A stretch of 64,000 nt of DNA from Flavobacteriaceae bacterium (lineage in GTDB: Bacteria; Bacteroidota; Bacteroidia; Flavobacteriales; Flavobacteriaceae): contig JAGKWW010000001.1 in the NCBI GenBank assembly GCA_021151665.1, positions 1-64,000 on the forward strand, written 5' to 3'. The stretch's first letter is position 1, and each line of letters opens with the position of its first letter. The position numbers and the translations under genes are program-made. The notes under the pieces are model-generated. The model had not been told where the DNA came from. It ran no database searches and was given only the letters and a program-made list of their open reading frames with translations. Positions 34,465-43,669 of this stretch are shown here, piece by piece.

Positions 34465-35991
34465 TTAATGTTTAAAATGGCGTACACCGGTAAATACCAT
34501 TGCAACATTATTTTCATTGCAATAATTAATGCTCAGCTCATCCTTTATTGAGCCTCCGGGCTGTATCACAGCCGTAATTCCGGCTTCTTTTGCAAGCTCG
34601 ACACAATCAGGGAACGGAAAGAAGGCATCACTTGCCATCACAGCGCCATTCAGGTCAAACCCAAATGATTTTGCTTTTTCTACCGCCTGCCTCAGGGCAT
34701 CTACACGCGAGGTTTGCCCTGTACCCGATGCAAACAGCTGTTTTCCTTTCGCAAAAACAATAGTATTGCTCTTGGTGTGCTTGCATATTTTCGAGGCAAA
34801 CAGCAGGTCTTCAACCTCCTGTGCGGTGGGTGCTGTCGTGGTAACGGTTTTTAACAGGCCTTTATTGTCGGTAATATTGTCGCGCTCCTGAACCAACAAT
34901 CCATTAAGGCAGGTGCGTACCATTTTTTCCGGCAGCGCAGTTTCATGCTGCACCAGGATAATGCGGTTTTTCTTTTCCTGTAACAGGGCAACAGCGCCGT
35001 CGTCATAAGCCGGGGCTATTACCACTTCGCAGAACAGCTTGTTTATTTCTTCAGCGGCTTCTTTGTCTATTTTGGAATTAGCAATAAGAACCCCGCCAAA
35101 AGCCGAGGTTGGGTCACCTGCAAGCGCGTCAAGGTAGGCTTCTTTTATAGTTGAACGCGTTGCCAATCCGCACGCGTTGTTGTGCTTTAATATAGCAAAG
35201 GTAGGCTCATCATTCTTAAATTCAGACAGCAGGTTTACTGCCGCGTCTACATCCAGGAGGTTGTTGTACGATAGTTCTTTACCGTGCAGTTTGGTGAACA
35301 TCACATCAAAGTCGCCAAAGAACCAGCCCTTCTGGTGCGGGTTTTCGCCATAACGCAGTTCCTGCCCGCCCGATAGGCTCTCTTTATAAAAAGTAGTATC
35401 CTCGTTAAAGTAGTTGAAGATGGCTGTATCATAATGCGACGACACGTGGAATGCCTTAGTTGCGAATTTCTTACGTTCCGCCAGGGTAGTAACGCCACTA
35501 TTTTGCGTAAAAATATCCAGGAAGGTGCCGTAGTCTTCCACCGACGCCACGATAACGGTGTCGTTGAAATTCTTGGCTGCGGCACGTATTAATGAGATTC
35601 CTCCTATGTCGATCTTTTCAATGATATCTTCTTCCGAAGCGCCGGAGGCTACTGTTTTCTCGAAAGGGTAAAGGTCTACGATTACCAGGTCTATTTGCGG
35701 GATGGCATATTCTTCCATCTGCTGTACATCGCCTGCATTATCCTGTCGGTTGAGTATGCCGCCAAAAACTTTTGGGTGTAGTGTTTTCACCCGGCCGCCT
35801 AAAATCGAAGGGTAGTCGGTAACGTCTTCAACAGGTATTACAGGTATGCCAAGGTTTTTAATGAAAGTCTCGGTGCCGCCTGTAGAGTAAAGCGTTACAT
35901 TATGCTCATGGAGTTTTTGTACGATGGGTTCAAGCCCGTCTTTATCGAACACTGATATCAGTGCCGATTTAATGGTTTTTTGCGAAGTCAT
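34465..35991 (-). CDS. purH: Bifunctional AICAR transformylase / IMP cyclohydrolase
   Basis: 508 residues from the ATG at 35991 (MTSQKTIKSALISVFDK), the usual size. It carries out the last two steps of purine synthesis. The N-terminal IMP cyclohydrolase (MGS-like) domain has LYSTGGTETF and TDYPSILGGRVKTLHPKVFGG. The C-terminal AICAR transformylase domain has LKHNNACGLA. The frame is open for 16 more residues, but a full promoter lies within that stretch, so the longer start is rejected. purH heads the elongasome cluster. Confidence 0.96.
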   Translation of the reverse strand: MTSQKTIKSALISVFDKDGLEPIVQKLHEHNVTLYSTGGTETFIKNLGIPVIPVEDVTDYPSILGGRVKTLHPKVFGGILNRQDNAGDVQQMEEYAIPQIDLVIVDLYPFEKTVASGASEEDIIEKIDIGGISLIRAAAKNFNDTVIVASVEDYGTFLDIFTQNSGVTTLAERKKFATKAFHVSSHYDTAIFNYFNEDTTFYKESLSGGQELRYGENPHQKGWFFGDFDVMFTKLHGKELSYNNLLDVDAAVNLLSEFKNDEPTFAILKHNNACGLATRSTIKEAYLDALAGDPTSAFGGVLIANSKIDKEAAEEINKLFCEVVIAPAYDDGAVALLQEKKNRIILVQHETALPEKMVRTCLNGLLVQERDNITDNKGLLKTVTTTAPTAQEVEDLLFASKICKHTKSNTIVFAKGKQLFASGTGQTSRVDALRQAVEKAKSFGFDLNGAVMASDAFFPFPDCVELAKEAGITAVIQPGGSIKDELSINYCNENNVAMVFTGVRHFKH

Positions 35992-36012
35992 TGTGTTGTT
36001 GTTTAGAAGGTG

Positions 36013-36043
36013 CAAAAGTAGGTATTGCTGTGCTAACATTCAA
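36013..36043 (-). promoter_or_regulatory. Promoter of purH (TTG-N20-TACTTTTG)
   Basis: On the minus strand, TTG (36043-36041) and TACTTTTG (36020-36013) are spaced by 20 nt, close to the Bacteroidota consensus. The start codon at 35991 follows 21 nt later. Confidence 0.82.
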
Positions 36044-36142
36044 ACCCTGAAAAAGTTATTTGGGCTTTTTTTAAATAGTTGGCAAGGGTTTGCTTTATTC
36101 GGAAAAAAATTCTGAATTTTACGCATATTAAAAGTATTGCCA

Positions 36143-37390
36143 ATGCTGTATCTACGCCTTCTAAAAGAGAGCTTTACCTTTGCAATGAACGCTCTTCGCA
36201 ATAACAAGCTGCGCACCTTCCTGTCGCTGCTGGGTGTTACCATCGGCATTTTTTCAATTATCGCGGTGCTCGCAGCGGTAGATTCTCTCGACCGCAAGAT
36301 CAAGAAAGACCTGAGCAGCGTAGATAAGAATACGATGTACCTGAAGCGTTTTTCTTTTGGCCCTTCTCAAATACCGAGCTGGAAACGCGACCAGTTTCCT
36401 AATGTAAAATACGATGAATACCAGTATATCAAAGACGCTGTGCCCTCCATTGATTATGCAGCCTACCAGATCTTTACCAAAAGCGAAACAGTAAAATATG
36501 AGGATAAGTCGGCGAGCAACGTAAACGTGGTGCCGGTTTCCTTTGAGTTTGCCGATATCCAGAGCCTTAAGATAGAGAAGGGCAGGTTTTTCAATGAATC
36601 TGAATCTAATAGTGGTACCGCAGTGGTAGTACTGGGATACGAAATTGCCAATACGCTATTTGAAGGTCAGGACCCGCTTGAGAAAAAGATACGGCTGTAC
36701 GGCCAGCGGTTTACGGTGATCGGGGTGCTGGAAAAGCAGGGGTCGGGGATGTTTGGCGAAAGCAACGATACTGCTGTTATCATACCCGTAAACTTTTTAC
36801 GGAGGATGTATGGCGACGATAACGCATCGCTAACCCCGCTTATCATCATTAAGCCGAAACAGGGCGAAGATGCCCAGGCCGTGAAGGCAGAAGTGACACA
36901 AAAACTGCGCAGCTACCGCGGCATTAAGGCGGGCGATATTGACAATTTTATTATTGATATCCTTTCCGGGTTTACCGACCTTATCGATGGCATCATCGGT
37001 ACGCTCAATGTTATCGGATGGGCAATCAGCGGGTTCTCACTCCTGGTGGGCGGGTTTGGTATTGCCAATATCATGTTCGTTTCGGTAAAGGAGCGAACCA
37101 ATTTGATCGGTATCCAAAAGGCTCTCGGTGCCAAAAACAGATTTATCCTGTTCCAGTTCCTGTTTGAGGCTGTGATATTATCAGTGCTTGGCGGGGCGGT
37201 AGGGCTTTTGATGGTGTGGGGTATTGCCACGGTGCTGACCAAGGCGCTCGATTTTGAGTTTATTCTTGGATTCGGTAATATCATGCTCGGCACCTCGCTT
37301 GCGGCATTTATCGGCCTTATTTCGGGAATACTTCCTGCCATATCGGCCTCTAAGCTGGACCCGGTAGAAGCGATACGCAGCGGAATGTAG
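36143..37390 (+). CDS. MacB/FtsX-type ABC transporter permease
   Basis: 415 residues from ATG 36143 (the frame is open two codons further to a TTG). It has one N-terminal helix (about 22-44, TFLSLLGVTIGIFSIIAVLA), a periplasmic MacB-PCD domain (to about 280), and three C-terminal helices in an FtsX domain (FGIANIMFVSVKERTNLIGIQKALGAK). Such permeases export lipoproteins, peptides or drugs, or relay mechanical force across the envelope, together with an ATPase. No ATPase gene is next to it. Confidence 0.88.
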   Translation: MLYLRLLKESFTFAMNALRNNKLRTFLSLLGVTIGIFSIIAVLAAVDSLDRKIKKDLSSVDKNTMYLKRFSFGPSQIPSWKRDQFPNVKYDEYQYIKDAVPSIDYAAYQIFTKSETVKYEDKSASNVNVVPVSFEFADIQSLKIEKGRFFNESESNSGTAVVVLGYEIANTLFEGQDPLEKKIRLYGQRFTVIGVLEKQGSGMFGESNDTAVIIPVNFLRRMYGDDNASLTPLIIIKPKQGEDAQAVKAEVTQKLRSYRGIKAGDIDNFIIDILSGFTDLIDGIIGTLNVIGWAISGFSLLVGGFGIANIMFVSVKERTNLIGIQKALGAKNRFILFQFLFEAVILSVLGGAVGLLMVWGIATVLTKALDFEFILGFGNIMLGTSLAAFIGLISGILPAISASKLDPVEAIRSGM

Positions 37391-37446
37391 TTACGCGACT
37401 TATCTGTAATTGTTAGTAAATTAAGTTTATCTGAGTTATCTATATC

Positions 37447-37794
37447 ATGGTTATGGAACCGAGCCAACAGGAACTTTACGACTACGCCCGGAAACGGGTG
37501 CGCCAGAAAAAGCGGGTGTACTTTCACTTTGTGCTTTTTTTTGTGGGCAGCATCTTTTTATACATCGTCAATAAAGTATTAAGGATTGATCCGTACGACG
37601 ACTGGTATCTTTGGGTAATTACGGGCTGGGGATTCCTTTTTGTGCTCCATTTTATAAAAGTGTTTGTTACAGAGAGCTTTATTAATAAACGCTGGGAGCA
37701 GGAACAGATAGAAAAGCTCGTGGCCCGGCAGCAACGCCGCATTGACCAGCTCGCTAAAAAAGTAGAAAAAGAAACCGGAACCCCTACGCTATGA
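37447..37794 (+). CDS. 2TM-domain small membrane protein
   Basis: 115 residues. Two hydrophobic helices (about 23-44 and 53-72), flanked by basic residues (ARKRVRQKKRVYFH) and followed by a helical, charged tail. YFHFVLFFVGSIFLYIVN and WYLWVITGWGFLFVLHF fit the 2TM domain found in Bacteroidota, sometimes fused to histidine kinases. Function unknown. Its stop overlaps the folA start (ATGA). A second ATG at 37453 is also possible. Confidence 0.8.
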   Translation: MVMEPSQQELYDYARKRVRQKKRVYFHFVLFFVGSIFLYIVNKVLRIDPYDDWYLWVITGWGFLFVLHFIKVFVTESFINKRWEQEQIEKLVARQQRRIDQLAKKVEKETGTPTL

Positions 37795-38276
37795 CCATTA
37801 CCCTTATTGCCGCTGCCGCCGAGAATAACGCCCTCGGTAAAGATAACCGTATGCTGTGGCACCTGCCTGATGATTTTAAACGCTTTAAGGCGCTGACCAC
37901 AGGCCATCCTATAATCATGGGGCGGAAGACCCTGGAGAGTTTGGGCAGGCCTTTGCCTAACCGCACCAATATCGTGATTACCCGCCAGGAGGATTATCAC
38001 TTCGAGGGGTGTGTTATTGCTCACAGCCTCGAGGACGCTTTGACGCTGTGCCCAAAGGATGAGGAAGTGTACATTATAGGAGGTGGGGAGATCTATCGGC
38101 AGGCGATGGCTACAGCCGATGTAATCGAGCTGACACGTGTGCATACCACCATTGATGCCGATACCTATTTTCCGGAAATAGACCCGGCAGGCTGGAAAAA
38201 AGAAGCGAAAATTTTTCATCCCAAAGATGAAAAGCATGCGCTGGAGTTTACGTTTGAAACATACCTCAGGATATAG
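37791..38276 (+). CDS. folA: Dihydrofolate reductase
   Basis: 161 residues. It reduces dihydrofolate to tetrahydrofolate with NADPH and recycles the dihydrofolate made by ThyA (encoded about 11 kb away). Marks of the family: IAAAAENNALGKDNRMLWHLP, DDFKRFKALTTGHPIIMGRKTLESLG with active-site acid in LPDD, and VYIIGGGEIYRQ. The start overlaps the preceding gene by 4 nt. Confidence 0.96.
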   Translation: MTITLIAAAAENNALGKDNRMLWHLPDDFKRFKALTTGHPIIMGRKTLESLGRPLPNRTNIVITRQEDYHFEGCVIAHSLEDALTLCPKDEEVYIIGGGEIYRQAMATADVIELTRVHTTIDADTYFPEIDPAGWKKEAKIFHPKDEKHALEFTFETYLRI

Positions 38277-38278
38277 GG

Positions 38279-38815
38279 ATGGGATTCCTCTTTAATTTAG
38301 CGTTCGCATTTATTTTAGTTCCCCTGGTTATCATTTTACTGATTGTATGGGCCGTTCGCCGGGAAGCGAAATTTGGTAAAGCAATCTTAGGAATTTTCGC
38401 AGGTGTTTTAATCCTGGTACTCATTGCAGAAACTCTTCGTTTTCTAACAAGTAAAAAGGAGTTGGAAAAATCAGACTATTATGGCACTTATGTAATAGAC
38501 AGGGATTATTTCCCGGGCAGGCAAGCTGACTGGCAATACAATACCTACCGGTTCGAAATTCGCGAAAACGATTCTATTTTTCTTTTACAGACAAAAGGGA
38601 GAAAGGTTGTCAAGACTTACAAAGGAGTCATAGAAACGGTTCGTCCCTTTGACTCCGACCGCCTCCGTATAAAAATGGCGCCCCCCTATTGCCACGTTAC
38701 TTCAGAAAACCCGACAACCTACCGTAGCGCATGGAGTTTTTATCTCGTTTTCCATTCGGCAAAATTCAACAATATGTATTTCAGGAAAGGCAACTGGGAA
38801 CCGATAAATCCGTAG
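38279..38815 (+). CDS. Membrane protein of unknown function
   Basis: 178 residues. Two close hydrophobic helices near the N-terminus (about 4-24 and 34-54) are followed by a soluble domain of about 120 residues with beta character ([41 protein letters not shown]). No family recognised. The start is 2 nt after the folA stop, so it is translated from the same transcript. Confidence 0.7.
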   Translation: MGFLFNLAFAFILVPLVIILLIVWAVRREAKFGKAILGIFAGVLILVLIAETLRFLTSKKELEKSDYYGTYVIDRDYFPGRQADWQYNTYRFEIRENDSIFLLQTKGRKVVKTYKGVIETVRPFDSDRLRIKMAPPYCHVTSENPTTYRSAWSFYLVFHSAKFNNMYFRKGNWEPINP

Positions 38816-38842
38816 TTAAGATTACTTTCAGAAAACTTCACT

Positions 38843-38850
38843 TATCTTTG
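38843..38850 (+). promoter_or_regulatory. -7 element of the menG promoter (TATCTTTG)
   Basis: TATCTTTGC 18 nt upstream of the menG ATG at 38869, in the gap after the unknown membrane gene. It lies inside the longer open frame and rules out the upstream starts of that frame. Confidence 0.65.
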
Positions 38851-38868
38851 CTGCCTCAATTTATTACG

Positions 38869-39600
38869 ATGCCACAAAACGTTACACCATACAAAGATTC
38901 TTCGTTAGGGAAAAAGGAGCAGGTTGCGCAGATGTTCGATACCATATCGGGCAATTATGACGGCCTTAACCGTGTAATATCTTTCGGTATCGATGTAAAA
39001 TGGCGCAAAAAAGTGTTGAAGATGGTTGCCGATACGCAGCCGCAAACCATACTCGATATTGCCACCGGAACTGCGGACCTTGCGATACTGATGGCAAAGA
39101 CCAATGCGCGCGAGATCATCGGTGCGGATATTTCGGCCGGGATGCTGGAAGTGGGCCGCAAAAAAGTTACCGAGCAAAGCCTTGACTCGCGTATAAAGCT
39201 TGTGCTGGCCGATTCTGAGAACCTTCCGTTTGAAGACAATCATTTTGATGCCATTACGGTGGCCTTCGGTATCCGTAATTTCGAAACCCTTGAAAAAGGC
39301 CTGGCGGAAATACTTCGTGTACTTAAGCCCGGCGGTATCTTTGTAATACTTGAAACGTCTGTCCCAACTAAATTCCCTTATAAACAGGGGTACGCTTTTT
39401 ACAGCAAATTTATTCTTCCGCTTATCGGCAAGCTGTTTTCTAAGGATAAATCGGCGTATGCCTATCTTAGTGAGTCCGCCTCTGTTTTCCCCCACGGCGA
39501 GGCACTGAACAATATTTTGCGTAAAACAGGGTTTATAGAGGTGAAAGACCTCCCTCAGACATTTGGGGTGGCCTCTATTTATAGTGCATCAAAAAGATAA
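38869..39600 (+). CDS. menG: Demethylmenaquinone methyltransferase
   Basis: 243 residues (UbiE/MenG family). The final step of menaquinone synthesis uses S-adenosylmethionine; the class I methyltransferase motif is [16 protein letters not shown], with the family signatures [19 protein letters not shown] and [26 protein letters not shown]. The ATG at 38869 (MPQNVTPYK) is chosen over an upstream open start inside the previous gene because of the promoter element and normal length. porT follows after 1 nt. Confidence 0.93.
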   Translation: MPQNVTPYKDSSLGKKEQVAQMFDTISGNYDGLNRVISFGIDVKWRKKVLKMVADTQPQTILDIATGTADLAILMAKTNAREIIGADISAGMLEVGRKKVTEQSLDSRIKLVLADSENLPFEDNHFDAITVAFGIRNFETLEKGLAEILRVLKPGGIFVILETSVPTKFPYKQGYAFYSKFILPLIGKLFSKDKSAYAYLSESASVFPHGEALNNILRKTGFIEVKDLPQTFGVASIYSASKR

Positions 39601-39601
39601 G

Positions 39602-40312
39602 ATGAAGAAACTGCTCCTATATATTGCGCTTTGCTGCGGATTTTTTGCCCAGGCACAGTTGGGTACCCGGATATTTGGGCGCGACCCTATTATCCACCTC
39701 GAGAATTTTGATAAGCAGCGTACACACTGGGGCTACTTTCTGGGCTTCAATAGCTATGATTTTAAGCTCGACTATATCAATAACCCCCAGCATGGCGATA
39801 TCATCGTTAAGGGTACTACGGGGTTTAACGTAGGGCTTGTGGGCAACCTCCGCCTCTTTGAATATGTCGACCTTCGTTTTGAGCCGGGATTGTATTACAC
39901 CCAGCGCAACATGACCTTTACCGATGTGATATCAAGCAATGACAACGAGCGCCAGGTAAAGTCTACTTACATCCATTTTCCGCTATTGTTGAAATTCTCG
40001 TCGATGCGCGTGGGGAATATAAGGCCCTATGTAGTAGGAGGTTTTTCGCGGTCAATGAACCTTTCGAGCAATGAAAAAGCGCAGCAGGACAACTACGAGC
40101 AGATATTCCGTATGAAGCGGTGGACAACCAACTACGAGCTGGGAGTGGGTATTGATATCTATTTCGAATACTTTAAATTCTCGCCGTCTATACGTGGTGT
40201 TTTCGGCCTGAATGATGAACTCATACGCGACAACGTACAAAACAGCGAGTACACAGGCAACATCGGCTCAATGAAAACCCGTGCCGTATTCGTTAACTTC
40301 ACTTTCCACTAA
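39602..40312 (+). CDS. porT: T9SS component PorT (outer-membrane beta-barrel)
   Basis: 236 residues with a signal peptide (MKKLLLYIAL...FAQAQ). The rest is an eight-strand-type barrel with strands such as HWGYFLGFNSYDFKL, RFEPGLYYTQRNMTF and FSPSIRGVFGLNDE. PorT is needed for type IX secretion in Porphyromonas and Flavobacterium. The menG-porT order is common in Flavobacteriaceae and supports the call. Two T9SS cargo genes lie in this window (1-494 and 45793-48132). The frame also opens 13 codons earlier, inside menG; the later ATG gives the signal peptide. Confidence 0.85.
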   Translation: MKKLLLYIALCCGFFAQAQLGTRIFGRDPIIHLENFDKQRTHWGYFLGFNSYDFKLDYINNPQHGDIIVKGTTGFNVGLVGNLRLFEYVDLRFEPGLYYTQRNMTFTDVISSNDNERQVKSTYIHFPLLLKFSSMRVGNIRPYVVGGFSRSMNLSSNEKAQQDNYEQIFRMKRWTTNYELGVGIDIYFEYFKFSPSIRGVFGLNDELIRDNVQNSEYTGNIGSMKTRAVFVNFTFH

Positions 40313-41037
40313 TTTCCGCGACAAAACTCACTTAGTATGATAGCTGCGGCGGTGGCTACGTTAAGGCTTTCGGTTTTTCGGATGTCGCCGAAACGCGGTA
40401 TTGCTATTTTTTGCGTCACCCGGCGTTCCACCTCCTGAGATATGCCGTTTGCCTCGTTGCCCATCACGATTATACCCGATTGCGGTAAGGATTGCCGATA
40501 AATATTTTCTCCTTCCATAAAAGTGCCAAATACGGGGAGTGCTGTTTTACTGATAAATTCGGGAAGGTCTTTATATACCACATTGACCCGTGCCAGCGAA
40601 CCCATACTCGCCTGTACCACCTTCGGGTTATAGGCATCCACACAGTTCAGGGAACACACAAGGCTTTGTATACCAAACCAGTCGCACAGCCTTATGAGCG
40701 TACCCAGGTTGCCGGGGTCGCTAATGCCATCCAGCGCGAGGATAAGTCCATCGTACACTACTGGTTTTTCCTCTGGTATGGCGAATATGGCCAGGGTGCC
40801 CGGAGGAGTGGTCAGCGCGCTCATTTTTTTCATCTCCGCATCAGTAGCCTCGTAAAAACGATTGGCAGGTACATCGCCAAAATCTGTGCCGGTGCTGTAC
40901 AGCGAGTGCAGTATAAAGCCGGAATCTAAAAATTCCTGCGTAACTTTATTGCCTTCTGTAAAAAACAATTGGTGTTCTTTACGGAATTTTTTTTGCTGCA
41001 GCGCCGTTATTAATTTTATCTGGCTTTTGCTAACCAT
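40309..41037 (-). CDS. TrmH/SpoU-type RNA 2'-O-methyltransferase
   Basis: 242 residues. The N-terminal ~80 residues form an RNA-binding region (LFFTEGNKVTQEFL). The SPOUT knot domain has motif 1 DGISDPGNLGT (103-113), motif 2 IIVMGNEANGIS (189-200) and motif 3 IPRFG...SLNVATA (213-229). It methylates a ribose in rRNA or tRNA; the site is not readable. It overlaps porT tail to tail by 4 nt and is divergent from tamL. Confidence 0.92.
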   Translation of the reverse strand: MVSKSQIKLITALQQKKFRKEHQLFFTEGNKVTQEFLDSGFILHSLYSTGTDFGDVPANRFYEATDAEMKKMSALTTPPGTLAIFAIPEEKPVVYDGLILALDGISDPGNLGTLIRLCDWFGIQSLVCSLNCVDAYNPKVVQASMGSLARVNVVYKDLPEFISKTALPVFGTFMEGENIYRQSLPQSGIIVMGNEANGISQEVERRVTQKIAIPRFGDIRKTESLNVATAAAIILSEFCRGN

Positions 41038-41053
41038 AAAAGCTGTATTTTTG
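41027..41053 (+). promoter_or_regulatory. Promoter of tamL (TTG-N16-TATTTTTG)
   Basis: TTG at 41027-41029 and TATTTTTG at 41046-41053, with a spacing of 16 nt, slightly short. The tamL start codon follows 24 nt later. Confidence 0.6.
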
Positions 41054-41077
41054 ATTTAGATTTAGGCTACTGATATC

Positions 41078-43624
41078 TTGAAAAATAAAGGAACAAAAAT
41101 AGCACTTATTCTCTTATCGGGACTGGTTTTGTATTCGTGTTCGCTCGTAAAGCGGGTGCCTGCCGGCAAGCACCTGCTCAAGGATAACGAAATTACCGTA
41201 AATGGCGAACAGAAGGATGAGGAAGAGGTAAGGGCGCAGCTATACCAGCAGCCTAATACCAATATACTTGGCTACCACGTGCGGCTGCATTTATATAATC
41301 TGGCCAAGCCCGATGCCGACTCTATGTACAATGCATGGCTTGAGCGCAATCCGAAAAGGCACAATACACTTACTGCACTGCTTTCGGAAAAGCAAGTGCA
41401 GCGGCTGGGCAATTCCTTTGTGGTGTCGGGTTTCAGTAACTTCCTGAAGCAGGTGGGTGAGCCGCCGGTGCTCGTGGACCTGAACCGTGTAAAGAAATCA
41501 CGCAACCGGCTTAACGCCTATTACCACAAGCAGGGGTATTTCCGCACAAAAGTGAGCAGTACCATAGACACGCTTGCCGATAAAAGAGCTGTGGTAAAAT
41601 ATAATGTGATTACCGGACAGCCTTACATTGTAGATTCTATAGCCACCTATATAGAAACCCCGGCTCTGGACAGCCTTTACCAGGCGATAAAAAAGGAGTC
41701 TTTCATTAAAACGGGCGAACAGTATAAGGAAATCAATTTTACTGCCGAACGCGAGCGGATGACGAGCTATTTCCGGAACCACGGAGCCTATACCTTTCAG
41801 CAGAACAACGTTTCGTATGTGGTAGACACCGTTAGTACAGGTTATAAGGCAAATGTTGATATCCTGGTAGATAATGAAAGCATACGGCGCGGAGACTCTG
41901 TGGTGGTTCAGCCTTTTAAGCTGTATAAGATCAGTAAGGTAAATATCTATACCAATAACCCTAATAGTGAAGATCAATCTATAGACAGCGTAAGCTATAA
42001 AGGATTTAACCTTTACAGCAAGGGCAAGCTTAATTACCGCCCCAAGGCTATTACCGACGCCATATTTATTACGCCCGGCAGCGTGTGGTCAGATAATCGC
42101 CGCGTATATACCTCCCGTGCGCTTACCAACCTCCGCGTGTTTAACTATCCTCCGATGCAGTTTATTGTAGACAGTACCGATGCAACAGGAAGCTCGCTTA
42201 TTGCAAATATTACACTGAACCCCCGAAAAAAATTCCGCTTTAATGTTACGGCCGATTTCACCCATTCGAACATTCAGGATTTCGGAATACAGGGCAGTAT
42301 GGGGCTTTCTATACGGAATATTTTTAAAGGTGCAGAGATACTCGAGATATCCACGCGCGGAAATATTGGCTCATCGCGCGACCTCGCTATACAGGACAAC
42401 CGGTTTTTTAATATCTCCGAATATGGTGCTGATGCAAAGCTCAACTTTCCGCGGATATGGTTTCCCGTCAATACAGAGCGGATCATATCAAAGCGGATGC
42501 TGCCCGCCACGGTGCTTAGCCTTGGCATCAGCCGGCAACGGAATATTGGCCTTGATAAAGAGAGCTTCAACGGCATCCTGTCTTATAACTGGACCATCCG
42601 CCAGAACGTTACGGCCAAACTGGACCTGTTCAATATCCAGTACATCCGCAACGTAAATTCCGACAATTATTTCAACGTATACAATTCGTCGTACAATCTG
42701 CTCAACCAGATAGCCAACAACTACAACCCCAATCCCACGTATTTTAACGACCAGGGCAACCTTATTATCGAATCGGGCACGCGCGGCTTTACGCGCGACG
42801 TGCAATCAGGTGCAGTTGCTGTCAGCGATGCCGACAAGCAGACGGTAAACAGTATAGAAGAAAGGCGCCGCCGCCTTACAGAAAATAACCTTATTTCTTC
42901 TACCAGCTTTACCTATACAAGAAGCACCCGCGAAAATCTTCAGGACAACACGTTTTTCATCTTCAAGACGAAAGCGGAAGTGGCGGGCAATACCTTAGGC
43001 TTGCTGGCCCATGCCTTTAGTAAAGATCCATTATCCGAAAGTGGTAACCGTACCATCTTTGACGTAGAATATTCGCAGTATGCCAAGGGCGAACTCGACC
43101 TCATTAAGCATTTCGATTTGCACCGCGGCACTGTACTTGCTATGCGCGCCTTCTTCGGGCTGGCGGTGCCGTACGGAAACTCCAATACTATACCGTTTAC
43201 CCGCAGTTACTTTGGCGGAGGCAGCAACGATAACCGCGCATGGCAAAGCTATAGCCTGGGCCCGGGCCGCAGCGGCGGGCTTAATGACTTTAACGAGGCT
43301 AACCTCAAAATGGCCTATAGCGCCGAGCTTCGTTTTAATATTTTCGGAAAGCTGAATGGCGCTGTATTTGGCGATGTGGGCAATATCTGGAACGTATTTG
43401 ACAACGTAGAGAGTAAAGATTATACCTTCAACGGGCTGGAATCGTTTAAAGACCTGGCGCTGGGCACCGGCCTCGGTTTCAGGTACGACTTCAATTTCTT
43501 CGTCGTTCGCTTTGATGTAGGCTTCAAAACCTACAACCCCGGCAGGCCTGAAAATGACCGCTGGTTTAAGGAATACAACATAAAGCACGCGGTTCTAAAT
43601 GTTGGTATTAATTATCCGTTCTAA
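41078..43624 (+). CDS. tamL: Translocation and assembly module lipoprotein TamL (Omp85 family)
   Basis: 848 residues. The start is a TTG; a stop in frame at 41063 leaves no ATG upstream. The N-terminus has a lipobox (LVLYSC, Cys15), which marks the Bacteroidota lipoprotein form of TamA. POTRA-like repeats follow (VDLNRVKKSRNRLNAYYHKQGYF and VYTSRALTNLRVFNYPP) and a C-terminal 16-strand Omp85 barrel with FGGGSNDNRAWQSY and final GINYPF. With TamB it moves lipids or proteins to the outer membrane. tamB is not in the window. Confidence 0.9.
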   Translation: MKNKGTKIALILLSGLVLYSCSLVKRVPAGKHLLKDNEITVNGEQKDEEEVRAQLYQQPNTNILGYHVRLHLYNLAKPDADSMYNAWLERNPKRHNTLTALLSEKQVQRLGNSFVVSGFSNFLKQVGEPPVLVDLNRVKKSRNRLNAYYHKQGYFRTKVSSTIDTLADKRAVVKYNVITGQPYIVDSIATYIETPALDSLYQAIKKESFIKTGEQYKEINFTAERERMTSYFRNHGAYTFQQNNVSYVVDTVSTGYKANVDILVDNESIRRGDSVVVQPFKLYKISKVNIYTNNPNSEDQSIDSVSYKGFNLYSKGKLNYRPKAITDAIFITPGSVWSDNRRVYTSRALTNLRVFNYPPMQFIVDSTDATGSSLIANITLNPRKKFRFNVTADFTHSNIQDFGIQGSMGLSIRNIFKGAEILEISTRGNIGSSRDLAIQDNRFFNISEYGADAKLNFPRIWFPVNTERIISKRMLPATVLSLGISRQRNIGLDKESFNGILSYNWTIRQNVTAKLDLFNIQYIRNVNSDNYFNVYNSSYNLLNQIANNYNPNPTYFNDQGNLIIESGTRGFTRDVQSGAVAVSDADKQTVNSIEERRRRLTENNLISSTSFTYTRSTRENLQDNTFFIFKTKAEVAGNTLGLLAHAFSKDPLSESGNRTIFDVEYSQYAKGELDLIKHFDLHRGTVLAMRAFFGLAVPYGNSNTIPFTRSYFGGGSNDNRAWQSYSLGPGRSGGLNDFNEANLKMAYSAELRFNIFGKLNGAVFGDVGNIWNVFDNVESKDYTFNGLESFKDLALGTGLGFRYDFNFFVVRFDVGFKTYNPGRPENDRWFKEYNIKHAVLNVGINYPF

Positions 43625-43636
43625 AAATTAAAGTAC

Positions 43637-43644
43637 TATTTTTG
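43637..43644 (+). promoter_or_regulatory. -7 element of the fbaA promoter (TATTTTTG)
   Basis: TATTTTTG 25 nt upstream of the aldolase ATG and 12 nt after the tamL stop. No TTG at the expected distance. Confidence 0.55.
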
Positions 43645-43669
43645 TAAATCATTTCTAAAACTTAACACA

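Noticed and set aside
36143..37390. A complete MacAB-like exporter
   Set aside because: Only the permease is present; no ATPase or periplasmic adaptor gene is within 10 kb on either side.
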